Assembly (NCBI GenBank): GCA_964583095.1 | Contig: CAZOVB010000025.1 | Coordinates: forward strand, 1 to 62,050 | DNA: 62,050 nucleotides | Direction of reading: 5' to 3' | Source: CAZOVB01 sp964583095 | GTDB lineage: Bacteria > Planctomycetota > Phycisphaerae > SM23-33 | Shown: piece after piece, positions 23,678 through 32,550 of the stretch | Layout of the letters: each line of letters starts with the position of its first letter | Position numbering within the stretch: position 1 is the first letter of the stretch | Notes under the pieces: model-generated | Seen by the model: only the letters and a program-made list of their open reading frames with translations | Database searches by the model: none | What the model was told of the DNA's origin: nothing | Position numbers and translations under genes: made by a program

Positions 23678-26578
23678 ATGACTGAATTGGCCAAGAATTA
23701 CGAACCCAAAAGCATCGAAGGGCAGATCTACGATCTTTGGGAATCCAACAAGGCCTTTGCCGGCCGGACCGACGAGACGGCCAATGCCTTCTGCATCGTC
23801 ATCCCGCCGCCGAATGTCACCGCCGCCCTGCACCTGGGTCATGCCCTTAACAACACTCTCCAGGACGTGCTGATCCGCTATAAGCGGATGTGCGGCTTCA
23901 ATGCCCTCTGGATGCCCGGAACCGACCACGCGGGCATCGCCACCCAGACGGTCGTGGAGAAGCGATTGCTGGCCGAGGAAGGCAAGCGACGAACCGACTT
24001 CCAGCGCGACCGGTTCGTCCAGCGGGTGCAGCAATGGAAGGACGAATACGAAAAGACCATTCTCAACCAGCTTCGCAAAATGGGCTGTTCCTGCGACTGG
24101 GACCGCACCCGTTTTACCATGGATGAAGTCTGCGCCCGGGCCGTAAGGGCGGTCTTCTTCAAACTCTTCGCCGACGGGCTGATCTACCGCGGCAAGCGAC
24201 TGGTCAACTGGGACCCCGCCACGCAGACCGTCCTGGCCGATGATGAAGTCGAACATGAGACCGTCCAAGGCTACTTCTGGTACCTGCAGTATCCCCTGGT
24301 CGAGCCTGTCAGAGCCAATGGCCGGGAGATCCGTCACGTGACCGTCGCGACCACGCGGCCCGAAACCATGCTGGGCGACACGGCCGTGGCCATGCACCCC
24401 GACGACCCGCGGCGCGAAGCCCTGACCGGGGCCAAGGTCCGCCTGCCCATCGTCGGTCGGGAAATCCCGATCATCGCCGACGATTACGTCGTCTTGCCCG
24501 ATCCGGACAGCGAGGACGAAAAGGCCCGCTTCTCCACCGGCTTCCTGAAGGTCACCCCCGCCCACGACCCCAATGACTGGCTCATCGGGCAGCGACACGA
24601 ACTGCCCATTGTCAACGTGATGGCCCCCGACGGATCCATCAGCGACAAGTACGGCTGGGAAGATGCCACCGAACCCGAGGCCAGGCAACTGCTGGGCATG
24701 GACCGCTTCGAAGCCCGTGAGGCCATCGTCGAGTGGTTCCGGCAGGAGAAGCTCCTGGAAAAGGTGGTCGACTACGCACACGAAGTGGGCCACAGCTATC
24801 GCTCCCACGTGCCGATCGAACCGTACCTGTCGGACCAATGGTACGTAGCCGTCAAGAAGCCCATCGATTCCCGACCCGAACAGGGCAACGTGGAGGGCAC
24901 CGACGTGCCCGCTGCCTCCCTGGCCAGCATCGCCCTGGCCCCCCTGCTCGAGGGCGAGCTGCGCTTCATCCCCGAGCGGTACAGCAACAACTATCGCAAC
25001 TGGCTGGAGAACCTGCGCGACTGGCCCATCAGCCGACAGCTCTGGTGGGGACACCGAATCCCCATCTGGTCCAAGCCGGGCAGACAGGACTTCCAGGCCG
25101 ATCCGGACAAGCTTCTTCTCAGAACCGAAGAAACCGAGGAAGGCCCCGTCACCTATGCCTGTATCGCCGATGGCCTGGAGAAACTGGAAGCAGAGCTGGA
25201 AGCCGATGGATGGCAGAGGGATCCCGACGTCCTGGATACGTGGTTCTCCTCGGCGCTTTGGCCCTTCAGCACGCTGGGCTGGCCGGAAGAGAACCCCGCC
25301 CTGGAAACCTGGTATCCCGGCGACGTGCTTTGCACCGCCAGGGAGATCATCACGCTCTGGGTCAGCCGCATGGTCATGATGGGCCAGTACTGCCTGGGCG
25401 ACATTCCCTTCTCGGACGTCTTCATCCACGCGATGATCCAGGACGGAGAGGGCAGGAAGATGTCCAAGAGCCTGGGCAACGGCATCGACCCGCTGGTGGT
25501 GATCGATTCCCACGGGGCCGACGCCATGCGATACACGCTGTGTTCCATGACGACCCAGACCCAGGACGTCCGCATGCCGGTGACGCAGATCGAGCTGCCC
25601 GACGGGCGAAAGGTCAACTCCAGCCCGAAGTTCGACATAGGCCGCAACTTCTGCAACAAGCTCTGGAATGCGTCGCGCTTTGCGATGATGAACCTCGACG
25701 CCGTGCCCACCTGGGACGAAATCCATCCCCAGGCCCGTTTGGCCGATACGTGGATTCTCTCGCGTCTCAATGCCACCATCCGCGACGTTACCCGCGCCCT
25801 GGACGGCTATCGCTACAACGAGCTGGCCGAGACGATCTACCACTTCGTCTGGGACGAGTTGTGCGACTGGTACCTGGAAATCGCCAAGGCGAGAATCAAT
25901 GCCGGCCAGTCAGCGCCCAAGGCCATCATCGCCTGGTGCCTGGATATCGTCCTCCGCATGCTCCACCCGATCGCCCCGTATATCACCGAGGCCATCTGGC
26001 AGCGCCTGGGCGATGTCGCCCCCGTGCGCGGACCGGGCAACACCCCTGCCGAAAAGCTGCTCATCCGCGCCGCCTGGCCGCAAGCCGACGCCAGAACCCT
26101 CCAGCCAGAAGCCGAAGAGGATTTCCAGCTGTTGGCCGAGATGATCCGCCAGATCCGCAACGCGCGGCTGAGCCACAACGTTCCGCCGCGGGACAAGGTC
26201 GCGTTGCTTCTGGAGGCCTCAGGCCGCGAAGCGCAGTTGCTCCAGGACAATCTGGACATGCTCCAGTCCCTGGCCAACCTGGGGGAGGTGGAAATCCGTG
26301 AGAAGGTCGAACAGATTCCCTCCGGCGCCGCTTCGGTTACCGCCGGGGCCCTGCGAGGCCATGTGCTGGGCATCATCGACGTCCAGGCTGAAAAGGAAAG
26401 GCTCACCAAGCAGGCCCAGACGCTGGAAAGCGGCATCGGCGGGATCGAGAAGAAGCTGGCCAACGAGAATTTCGTCAACAAGGCCCCGGCCCAGGTGGTC
26501 CAGCGGGAACGCGACAGGCTCGAAGACCTGCGAAGCCAATTGGCCTCGGTTACCGAGTCCCTTGCCGCCCTGGGTTGA
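23678..26578 (+). CDS. valS: Valyl-tRNA synthetase
   Basis: 966 residues from the ATG at 23678. An in-frame ATG at 23666 would add four residues but leaves the AAGGGA ribosome site too close. Class I signatures are LHLGHALNNTLQD (HIGH type) and RKMSKSLGNGIDP (KMSKS). The editing (CP1) domain is seen as TTRPETMLGDTAV and HDPNDWLIGQRH, the tryptophan-rich WYVAVKKP and WWGHRIPIW follow, and there is a C-terminal coiled coil (EKERLTKQAQTLESGIGGIE) as in bacterial ValRS. It charges tRNA-Val. Confidence 0.97.
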   Translation: MTELAKNYEPKSIEGQIYDLWESNKAFAGRTDETANAFCIVIPPPNVTAALHLGHALNNTLQDVLIRYKRMCGFNALWMPGTDHAGIATQTVVEKRLLAEEGKRRTDFQRDRFVQRVQQWKDEYEKTILNQLRKMGCSCDWDRTRFTMDEVCARAVRAVFFKLFADGLIYRGKRLVNWDPATQTVLADDEVEHETVQGYFWYLQYPLVEPVRANGREIRHVTVATTRPETMLGDTAVAMHPDDPRREALTGAKVRLPIVGREIPIIADDYVVLPDPDSEDEKARFSTGFLKVTPAHDPNDWLIGQRHELPIVNVMAPDGSISDKYGWEDATEPEARQLLGMDRFEAREAIVEWFRQEKLLEKVVDYAHEVGHSYRSHVPIEPYLSDQWYVAVKKPIDSRPEQGNVEGTDVPAASLASIALAPLLEGELRFIPERYSNNYRNWLENLRDWPISRQLWWGHRIPIWSKPGRQDFQADPDKLLLRTEETEEGPVTYACIADGLEKLEAELEADGWQRDPDVLDTWFSSALWPFSTLGWPEENPALETWYPGDVLCTAREIITLWVSRMVMMGQYCLGDIPFSDVFIHAMIQDGEGRKMSKSLGNGIDPLVVIDSHGADAMRYTLCSMTTQTQDVRMPVTQIELPDGRKVNSSPKFDIGRNFCNKLWNASRFAMMNLDAVPTWDEIHPQARLADTWILSRLNATIRDVTRALDGYRYNELAETIYHFVWDELCDWYLEIAKARINAGQSAPKAIIAWCLDIVLRMLHPIAPYITEAIWQRLGDVAPVRGPGNTPAEKLLIRAAWPQADARTLQPEAEEDFQLLAEMIRQIRNARLSHNVPPRDKVALLLEASGREAQLLQDNLDMLQSLANLGEVEIREKVEQIPSGAASVTAGALRGHVLGIIDVQAEKERLTKQAQTLESGIGGIEKKLANENFVNKAPAQVVQRERDRLEDLRSQLASVTESLAALG

Positions 26579-26648
26579 TTCGACCGTTGCGACCGGTACA
26601 TCGGGCGCGTAGAATCAAACAGGACGTTTGCCCCAGCGGAGGCCGGCC

Positions 26649-27251
26649 ATGGAAGTACCTGTAGAACTATCGAGAATTCTGATCACCGAACTGGGCGACC
26701 AGCAGGTGATCTTCCTGAAGGAAAAGGACGGCCGGCGAAGCTTCCCGATCCTCATCGGCATTGCCGAAGCCCTGGCCATCGACAGGCGTCTCAAGGGCCA
26801 GTCCACCCCCCGCCCGCTGACTCACGAACTGCTGGGAAACGTCATAGGCCACCTTGGCGGGACGCTGGAAAAGGTCGTCGTCAACGATATCCGCGATCAG
26901 ACGTTCATCGCGACGCTTCATATCCGACAGAATGGCAGGGACCTGGAGATCGATTCCCGCCCGTCCGACGCAATCGCCCTGGGCGTTGGACTCGACACGC
27001 CCCTGTTTGTGGAGGAGAAGGTCTTCCAGAGCGTACTGAGCGAACCGGCCAGTGCGGAGGAACGCCTGGAACTCCTTCGGCGCCGGAGGGATATGCTCAC
27101 CGCCCGTATCGAAGAGCTTGAAACGAACCTCTCCGACGAGGAGATTCTCGAAAACGCCAGTCCCAAGCAGATCCGCCGGCTCGAGAGACAACTCAAGGAC
27201 TTCCGCATCGAACTGGACGCCATCGAGAACGTCCTGCGAAAGCACGGCTGA
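26649..27251 (+). CDS. DUF151 bifunctional nuclease-type protein with UVR-like C-terminus
   Basis: 200 residues. The N-terminal about 130 residues match the DUF151/bifunctional nuclease fold: VELSRILITELGDQQVIFLKEKDGRRSFPILIG, AIDRRLKGQSTPRPLTHEL and EIDSRPSDAIALGVGLDTPLFVEEKVF. A charged helical tail follows (EERLELLRRRRDMLTARIEELETNLSDEE) that looks like a coiled coil or UVR-type hairpin. Plant and bacterial relatives have DNase/RNase activity; here it is inferred only from family. It lies 70 bp after valS and converges with the lipoprotein gene, 3 bp apart. Confidence 0.82.
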   Translation: MEVPVELSRILITELGDQQVIFLKEKDGRRSFPILIGIAEALAIDRRLKGQSTPRPLTHELLGNVIGHLGGTLEKVVVNDIRDQTFIATLHIRQNGRDLEIDSRPSDAIALGVGLDTPLFVEEKVFQSVLSEPASAEERLELLRRRRDMLTARIEELETNLSDEEILENASPKQIRRLERQLKDFRIELDAIENVLRKHG

Positions 27252-27254
27252 GCG

Positions 27255-28742
27255 TCATTGGCCGAACGGCAGGACCCCCAGAGAGACCACCCGTTTGTCC
27301 TGGTTGTACCAGTGGGCTGCAAACGTCTCATCCGAGAGGCTGGTGAAGATCACGCCACTCTGGTCCCGCTGGACCATCGAGGCCAGTTCGTCCGCGTCGG
27401 GCCCGGCTTGATCGGCGTTGGAAATCTTGGAAAAGTGCGCCAGGAACCAGCAAAGGCTGTTGCGGGCATCGCGATAGGCCCGCCGGCTGGGCACGTAGGC
27501 CTGGTCGTTGCCGGCCGCCTCCACCGAAGGCCTGTAGTAATACGCCCGGGCCCGGCCGCTGATGTACCTCACCAGCCCCCCCCAACTGCTCTGCTTGTCG
27601 GCCCGATCGCGGCGGGCCGTCACGTAGAGGGCATCCTGGATGTTCTTGTTGGTGAGCATCTCATTGAGCAGATAGAGCCTCCACAGATCGGCCGTGCTGA
27701 GACGATCCGCGTGCGACCAGAAGTCCGATTTGACCTTCCGGCCACGGTTTTCTTCCTTGTAGCCGACATGGTCCCGGCTTCGCAGTTCCTGGCCCAGATT
27801 CAACTGCAACTGCTGGCGTGGGATATCCGTACGAAGGGGGTCCATCGACAGTCGGGTCAGGACATGAAAGTCGTGCAGGCGAAACTTGTATCCGTCCCGG
27901 GAGGCCCATCGTCGATACAGCTTGCCCGCGGGAGACATGGCCTCTTTCTCCTGGGCCAGAAGCTGCACCATCGTGATCAGGTCCTCTCCCGTGCGAGGCA
28001 GATAATCGAAACGCTCCAGGAATTCCTGGATGGCTGTCACAGCCGCCGTCGCGGGCGTCACCTCGCCAAAGCGCTTACGAAGCTCCTCCGGCTCCATGCG
28101 GACCCGCAGGACTTCCAGGGCCGATCCTTTGGCCTCGAAGGCATCGCTGTTGATCGCGTCGACCAGGGCCTGGGGCCAGCGCTTTGCGGTGAGTTGCTCT
28201 GCCACCGCGCGGAATCGCGCATCGGCGATACTGTTGGCAGGCTCTCGCGCCCAGAGGACAACGACCTCGGCCAGGGCGTCGTCACCGGCATTGCGGTCGA
28301 TCCACCCGATCAGTCTGCCTCGCAGGGCACTGCCCGGGGGCAGTTTGGGAAGCAGGTCCGTGACCTTTCCGGCCAGACCCGGGTAGTTCTCTGCCAGGAG
28401 AATTTCCACGACCTCCTCGGTCACTTCCACAGGGGCCGAAGGCTCTTCCAGAATCCGGGCCAGACGTTGCTGGACCCACCGTTCGTCCCGGGCGATCTTC
28501 GAGACCACTTCGATCGACTTGACACGTGCCTCGGTGGAACGCTGCGGATCCATCGCTCGCTGGAGATTGTAGAGAACCACCGTTCGCCTGGCATAGCCCC
28601 CGCCGGGGCGGGCCCGGTCGGATTCATACTGCTCGAGCGTCCGTGGCGGCGGCGGATACAGGCCTCCCCCACAGCCGGCCAAGGCCAGCATCGCAAGTAC
28701 CATCGCAAGCTGAATCCTGTCTGTCCACTGCATCGGCCCCAT
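27255..28742 (-). CDS. Lipoprotein of unknown function, HEAT-like helical
   Basis: 495 residues from the ATG at 28742, with MAMLAL-type hydrophobic core and lipobox LALAGCGGG at about residues 23-31, so it is probably anchored in a membrane. The rest is rich in Arg/Leu helices (ARVKSIEVVSKIARDERWVQQRLARIL) recalling HEAT-like repeats. The C-terminus contains Tyr/Trp-rich segments (YISGRARAYYYRPS, NSLCWFLAHFSKI). I recognise no catalytic motif. The start was chosen for the signal peptide; the frame stays open to 28937 without a signal. It is convergent with the DUF151 gene. Confidence 0.6.
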   Translation of the reverse strand: MGPMQWTDRIQLAMVLAMLALAGCGGGLYPPPPRTLEQYESDRARPGGGYARRTVVLYNLQRAMDPQRSTEARVKSIEVVSKIARDERWVQQRLARILEEPSAPVEVTEEVVEILLAENYPGLAGKVTDLLPKLPPGSALRGRLIGWIDRNAGDDALAEVVVLWAREPANSIADARFRAVAEQLTAKRWPQALVDAINSDAFEAKGSALEVLRVRMEPEELRKRFGEVTPATAAVTAIQEFLERFDYLPRTGEDLITMVQLLAQEKEAMSPAGKLYRRWASRDGYKFRLHDFHVLTRLSMDPLRTDIPRQQLQLNLGQELRSRDHVGYKEENRGRKVKSDFWSHADRLSTADLWRLYLLNEMLTNKNIQDALYVTARRDRADKQSSWGGLVRYISGRARAYYYRPSVEAAGNDQAYVPSRRAYRDARNSLCWFLAHFSKISNADQAGPDADELASMVQRDQSGVIFTSLSDETFAAHWYNQDKRVVSLGVLPFGQ

Positions 28743-28977
28743 CGATCCTTTCGGCAAACTGGGAGTCTGGTCAGCCTTCCGTATGTATCCTTTTCGGATC
28801 GATCCTGCAAGACGTGCGACCAAAAGTCTCCGGCAACCATTGGATTGAGAATGAATCTCCATCCGTCGCAAACTTCTCTTGACGATCCGCCCTCGAATCC
28901 CGATAATTAAGTAGATGAGGTTCGGTGCGCGGCGCATTGCGCTGGGTCATAGGCTTTCTGGCCGCCGGATCTCTTTT

Positions 28978-29748
28978 TTACTTCCTGTCATTTTGTCTGC
29001 CCGGCCAGGCTCCGTTAACCTGATCTCGCATTACCTTCAGACTCGACTGACGGCGGCCCCCGATTTCAGTGAGGTATAACATGTCTCTGACCACACTCCA
29101 GAGGGTTTGATACTCCTTCCTTCCCTGAAACCGCAGCGCGATAACAGTCGTAATCAGATCCGCGAGTTGAAGTCCGTAATTGTGGCCTTGCGAAACCGCA
29201 AAGAACGGGATGCGGAGAATGCTGTCATATCCCAGGCCAAGATTACTTCTCACAAAGAAATTCGTGATCGCTTTTGCGTTTTTCTCATCTGTTTTGTGAT
29301 CCCGATTGTCGAAGACCAGCTTCGCGAACCTGCCTGGGAATTCGCGCTTCATGTAGGTATCGATGCGTTCGAACAGGTAACGATAGGTCAGGTCAAGATT
29401 GATCTCATCGTCGCAAACCAATGAGTTAAGACCCTCCCTGAAACAGACGACTCCAAAGACCTTGAACCAGCGGCTCTTTGCAAATTGGAGGAGTTCCTCC
29501 GCCAGATTCCAATGCAAGGAAAAGCCTCTCTTTCTGATGGTTTTCAGAGTGGCATTGCGGAGCAGTTGTGTTCCGTGAACTTCTGAATCTTCTCCCAGCA
29601 CCTGTCCGTGATAGGGACGACGCACGCCGAACATATCTCGCTGGAAATCGTGGAACACATCCTCCGGGATGGCAAGGCCGCTCAAGACTCCCAACTGACG
29701 GCCTGTCCTGTGGTGTTTGCGAAAACTTTCATCAAGAAAGACCAACAC
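28978..29748 (-). CDS. DUF3800 family protein
   Basis: 256 residues with GTG start at 29748 (AAGGGG upstream). It has the DUF3800 hallmarks: an N-terminal VLVFLDESF strand with acidic residues, a middle acidic FDNRDHKTDEKN, and the C-terminal HNYGLQLADLITTVIA. The family has an RNase H-like fold and is often found in mobile or defence regions; its function is not established. The local base composition is visibly less GC-rich than in the neighbours, and the gene stands alone between a lipoprotein and fba, both hints of horizontal acquisition. Confidence 0.8.
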   Translation of the reverse strand: MLVFLDESFRKHHRTGRQLGVLSGLAIPEDVFHDFQRDMFGVRRPYHGQVLGEDSEVHGTQLLRNATLKTIRKRGFSLHWNLAEELLQFAKSRWFKVFGVVCFREGLNSLVCDDEINLDLTYRYLFERIDTYMKREFPGRFAKLVFDNRDHKTDEKNAKAITNFFVRSNLGLGYDSILRIPFFAVSQGHNYGLQLADLITTVIALRFQGRKEYQTLWSVVRDMLYLTEIGGRRQSSLKVMRDQVNGAWPGRQNDRK

Positions 29749-29800
29749 CCGACGTCCCCTTTCAAATGCTCTCGGACAGTTTATAAGCCCGGATCCAATA

Positions 29801-29832
29801 CGACGCAGAGCCCCGGTGGGAGCCCTGCGTCG
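29801..29832 (-). terminator. Hairpin between fba and DUF3800
   Basis: CGACGCAG (29801-29808) pairs perfectly with CTGCGTCG (29825-29832), 38 bp beyond the fba stop on the minus strand. No U-run follows, so it may be Rho-assisted or an RNA stabiliser. Confidence 0.5.
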
Positions 29833-29869
29833 CGTGGTTGTCTCAGATTTGTCCTGGCCGAAGGTCTGC

Positions 29870-30889
29870 TTACTTGTAGTAGCTGACCATTTCGTCGAGG
29901 GATTTGACGGGGATTTTACCCGCCCAGCCGGCCTGTCCGAAGGCTTCCATGCGTTTCTTGCAGACTTCCTTCATCGCATCCCGGGCCGGGCCGAGGTACT
30001 TGCGCGGGTCGAACTGCTCGGGCGTGGTGCTGAAAACCTTCCGGATCGCGCCGGTCATCGCCAGCCGATTGTCGGTATCCACATTGATCTTCCGGACACC
30101 GTGCTTGATGCCGCGCTGAATTTCTTCCACGGGCACGCCGTAGGTCGGCCTCAATTCGCCGCCATACTCGTTGATGATGTCCTGGAGTTCCTGGGGAACG
30201 CTGCTCGAGCCGTGCATCACCAGGTGCGTGTTGGGCAGACGCTTGTGGATGTCCTCGATCAGGTCCATCTTGAGCACGTCGCCGGTGGGTTTCTTCTTGA
30301 ACTTGTACGCGCCGTGGCTGGTGCCGATGGCAACGGCCAGGGCGTCCACGCCGGTATCCTGCACGAACTGCTCAGCCTGCTCGGGATCGGTCAGATGCTC
30401 CTGGGCTTCCTCTTCGCTCAGACCGGCGCCGTGGCCGTCTTCGATGCCGCCCAGTGCGCCCAACTCGCCCTCGACGCTCACGCCCTTGGCGTGGGCCGCT
30501 TCGACGACCTGCTTTGTCACCTGCACGTTGTAATCGTAGCTGGCCGGCGTCTTTCCGTCGTCCATCAGCGAGCCGTCCATCATCACGCTGGTAAAGCCCT
30601 GCTCGACGGCGCTCATGCACGTATCCGGGCTGTCGCCGTGGTCCTGGTGCATCGCGATGGGAATCTTGGGGTTCAGTTCCACCGCAGCCAGCATCAGGTG
30701 ACGAAGATAGGCGTCATTCGAGTACTGCCTCGCGCCGCGGCTGGCCTGGATGATCACCGGAGAATCGGTCTCCTGGGCGGCTTCCATGATCGCCTGAATC
30801 TGTTCCATGTTGTTGACGTTCAACGCAGCGATTCCGTAGCCATTCTCGGCTGCGTGATCCAGCAGAACTCTCATCGGTACTAGGGGCAT
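29870..30889 (-). CDS. fba: Class II fructose-bisphosphate aldolase
   Basis: 339 residues. Zinc-ligand and catalytic segments are visible: AMHQDHGDSPDTC (His ligands and Asp), VEGELGALGG with the glutamate, GTSHGAYK, MHGSSSVPQE and NVDTDNRLAMTGAIR. These match the class II type B-like enzymes that cleave fructose 1,6-bisphosphate to triose phosphates. The ATG lies about 60 nt after the predicted transcription start. It is a single gene between DUF3800 and nnrE, both on the same strand but with a promoter directly upstream of fba. Confidence 0.95.
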   Translation of the reverse strand: MPLVPMRVLLDHAAENGYGIAALNVNNMEQIQAIMEAAQETDSPVIIQASRGARQYSNDAYLRHLMLAAVELNPKIPIAMHQDHGDSPDTCMSAVEQGFTSVMMDGSLMDDGKTPASYDYNVQVTKQVVEAAHAKGVSVEGELGALGGIEDGHGAGLSEEEAQEHLTDPEQAEQFVQDTGVDALAVAIGTSHGAYKFKKKPTGDVLKMDLIEDIHKRLPNTHLVMHGSSSVPQELQDIINEYGGELRPTYGVPVEEIQRGIKHGVRKINVDTDNRLAMTGAIRKVFSTTPEQFDPRKYLGPARDAMKEVCKKRMEAFGQAGWAGKIPVKSLDEMVSYYK

Positions 30890-30957
30890 AGTCGCTTCCT
30901 GTCTCTTTCGGGGTTCAAGGTGGGGAAGAGGCCTTGGAGGCCGGTTTCGGGCTTGGG

Positions 30958-30986
30958 ATTATATCGCCCATGCAAGCCGGTGGGAA
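30958..30986 (-). promoter_or_regulatory. Promoter of fba
   Basis: On the minus strand TTCCCA (30986-30981), 17 bp, and a perfect TATAAT (30963-30958), giving a 5' leader of about 60 nt. Confidence 0.65.
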
Positions 30987-31066
30987 GGGCAAATTTGGCC
31001 AATTCAACAGCAACGGCTGCCTTGACCCCCGCTGCCACAGCCCCGGATCTTCGTCGGGACAGCGCG

Positions 31067-31747
31067 TCAGCCGGACCGGCTTGCCTGTTGATGGACTTTC
31101 TCGGCGGGAATGCCGATGTCCACCACCTTCACCTGGCCGGTCCAGGCGAGGGCCTGGGGCTCATCAAAGCCGACCTTGGAAGCAGCGAAGGTAACCGTAA
31201 GCTTGGCTCGAACGGCCGAGCCCTCTGCCTTGCCCGTATCGCAATCCAGACCCGTGGGGATATCCACTGCCACTACGTCGGGCCCGGCTGCGTTGATCTG
31301 CTCTGCCACCTGGGCCATGCTCCCACGCAAAGCGCCTTTGATTCCCGTTCCCCCTACCGCATCGATGATCAGGTCGAAATCGGCCAGTTGGGCTCCGAGA
31401 GAGGAGACATCGTCAGTCACACCGTGGATCTGGATACCCAGGGCCTTTGCGGCCGAAAAATTCGCCTCCGCATCCTGCGAGAGCTTTTCCCTGGGCGCCG
31501 TCGGAAAGATCACCGGTTTGGCGCCTCGGATCAGCAGATGGCGCGCAATGACGAATCCGTCGCCCCCGTTGTTTCCCCCACCGGCCACGATGGCAATCGC
31601 CTTGGAGTCCACCGAACCCATATAGTCCTCGATGGCGTCGGTCGCATTGCGCCCGGCATTTTCCATGAGGATCAACCCCGGGATTCCCAGTGTCTGGATC
31701 GCATAGGAGTCCAGGCTGCGGATTTCTTCTCGCTTCAGGCGAAGCAC
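31067..31747 (-). CDS. nnrE: NAD(P)H-hydrate epimerase
   Basis: 226 residues, the YjeF_N domain alone without the C-terminal dehydratase domain (NnrD) found in many bacterial fusions. Motifs: GIPGLILMENAGRNATD, the dinucleotide loop VAGGGNNGGDGFVIARHL, and DAVGGTGIKGALRG and VDIPTGLDCDTG. It repairs the epimers of hydrated NAD(P)H. It starts 6 bp after the trxA stop, so it is cotranscribed with thioredoxin. The two may form a small redox-maintenance unit. Confidence 0.92.
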   Translation of the reverse strand: MLRLKREEIRSLDSYAIQTLGIPGLILMENAGRNATDAIEDYMGSVDSKAIAIVAGGGNNGGDGFVIARHLLIRGAKPVIFPTAPREKLSQDAEANFSAAKALGIQIHGVTDDVSSLGAQLADFDLIIDAVGGTGIKGALRGSMAQVAEQINAAGPDVVAVDIPTGLDCDTGKAEGSAVRAKLTVTFAASKVGFDEPQALAWTGQVKVVDIGIPAEKVHQQASRSG

Positions 31748-31753
31748 GTCGGC

Positions 31754-32086
31754 TCAGGAGAGGGTTTCGTCGATGGCATCGGCCAGGTCGTTCTTCTGCT
31801 GGAGGCCGACGAACTTCTTGGCCACCTCGCCATCCTTAAAGAGGATCACCGTGGGAATCGCCTGGATTCCCAGCTTGCCGGCCACTTCACGGCTGTTGTC
31901 GATATCGACCTTGGCGACTTTGATCTTCCCGGCGTAGTCATCGGCGATTTCTTCGATGGTCGGGCCCAGCATCTTGCAGGGCAGGCACCACTCGGCCCAG
32001 AAGTCCACCAGCACAACACCCTCGCCTGAGAGGACTTCGCTTTCGAAGCTTTCGTCATTCAATTCAAGAACGTTTTCGGAACTCAT
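31754..32086 (-). CDS. trxA: Thioredoxin with WCLPC active site
   Basis: 110 residues from the ATG at 32086, with AAGGAT upstream. The thioredoxin fold is complete: VVLVDFWAEWCLPCKMLGP, VDIDNSREVAGKLGIQAIPTVILFKDG with the cis-proline, and a C-terminal helix. The active site reads WCLPC instead of the almost universal WCGPC, which should shift its redox potential or partner choice. An in-frame upstream extension to 32260 is excluded by the promoter at 32132-32160. It is the first gene of the trxA-nnrE operon. Confidence 0.94.
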   Translation of the reverse strand: MSSENVLELNDESFESEVLSGEGVVLVDFWAEWCLPCKMLGPTIEEIADDYAGKIKVAKVDIDNSREVAGKLGIQAIPTVILFKDGEVAKKFVGLQQKNDLADAIDETLS

Positions 32087-32131
32087 GCAGATATCCTTGT
32101 TTGGGAGGATTGGGGGGGGATTCTTCGAAGA

Positions 32132-32160
32132 ATGATAGAATCGCACCGGCGTGAAGTCAA
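32132..32160 (-). promoter_or_regulatory. Promoter of trxA-nnrE
   Basis: On the minus strand TTGACT (32160-32155), 17 bp, TATCAT (32137-32132), giving a leader of about 40 nt before the trxA ATG. Confidence 0.7.
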
Positions 32161-32228
32161 CCGGCCGGAAGAGACAAAGACGGCCTGACCGGGATCTGTC
32201 CAGCCTGACTGGCGAAGCTGCCCGGCGT

Positions 32229-32381
32229 TCAACGCGCCGAGTCCACTTCGATTCTCCCATCCACGAGCCGGATCTTCTTGACCAATGCCCGTGGGAGTTT
32301 CTTCTTCAGCCGAGCAACAAAATGGTTTTTCTGCCGCCGGTTTTTTGCCTTTGCCCCTGTCGAATCCTACGTTCCCGTCAT
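32229..32381 (-). pseudogene. Small basic protein frame with in-frame amber codon
   Basis: On the minus strand ATG (32381-32379) is followed after three more codons by TAG (32369-32367). The same frame then continues for 45 codons as a Lys/Arg-rich peptide containing AKAKNRRQKNHFVARLKKK and VKKIRLVDGRIEVDSAR before TGA at 32231-32229. The composition is that of a small nucleic-acid-binding or ribosome-associated protein, not of GC noise. No alternative ATG, GTG or TTG lies between the TAG and the conserved-looking part. It could be a decayed gene, a sequencing error, a non-canonical start or stop-codon readthrough. I do not recognise the family. Confidence 0.35.
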
Positions 32382-32408
32382 GGAAAGCCCAACTTTCCTT
32401 TCCCAAGT

Positions 32409-32447
32409 ACCCGGGGCCGGGCCAAAAGCCACAGGTCCCGGGTTTTT
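32409..32447 (+). terminator. Terminator-like hairpin upstream of the AEC permease
   Basis: ACCCGGG (32409-32415) pairs with CCCGGGT (32437-32443), followed by T at 32443-32447. It points along the plus strand although no plus-strand gene precedes it, so it may end an unseen short transcript or act in a leader. The rest of 32261-32550 shows no clear gene on the plus strand. Confidence 0.45.
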
Positions 32448-32550
32448 GTATACCTACATCCTCTGAATCACCGTTTTTGGGCTTGTCCTATCGGCTATGG
32501 GCTTGCCTGGCAGGATCAGTCGGGTATGATTTCGTCCTGCCCAGCCTATT

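Noticed and set aside
23177..25843. 888-codon frame antisense to valS
   Set aside because: Shadow of valS; the plus strand contains complete ValRS motifs.
32250..32381. Possible tmRNA 5' end (GGATTCGAC on the minus strand)
   Set aside because: No matching tRNA-like 3' half, no T-arm and no tag-peptide frame could be found nearby.
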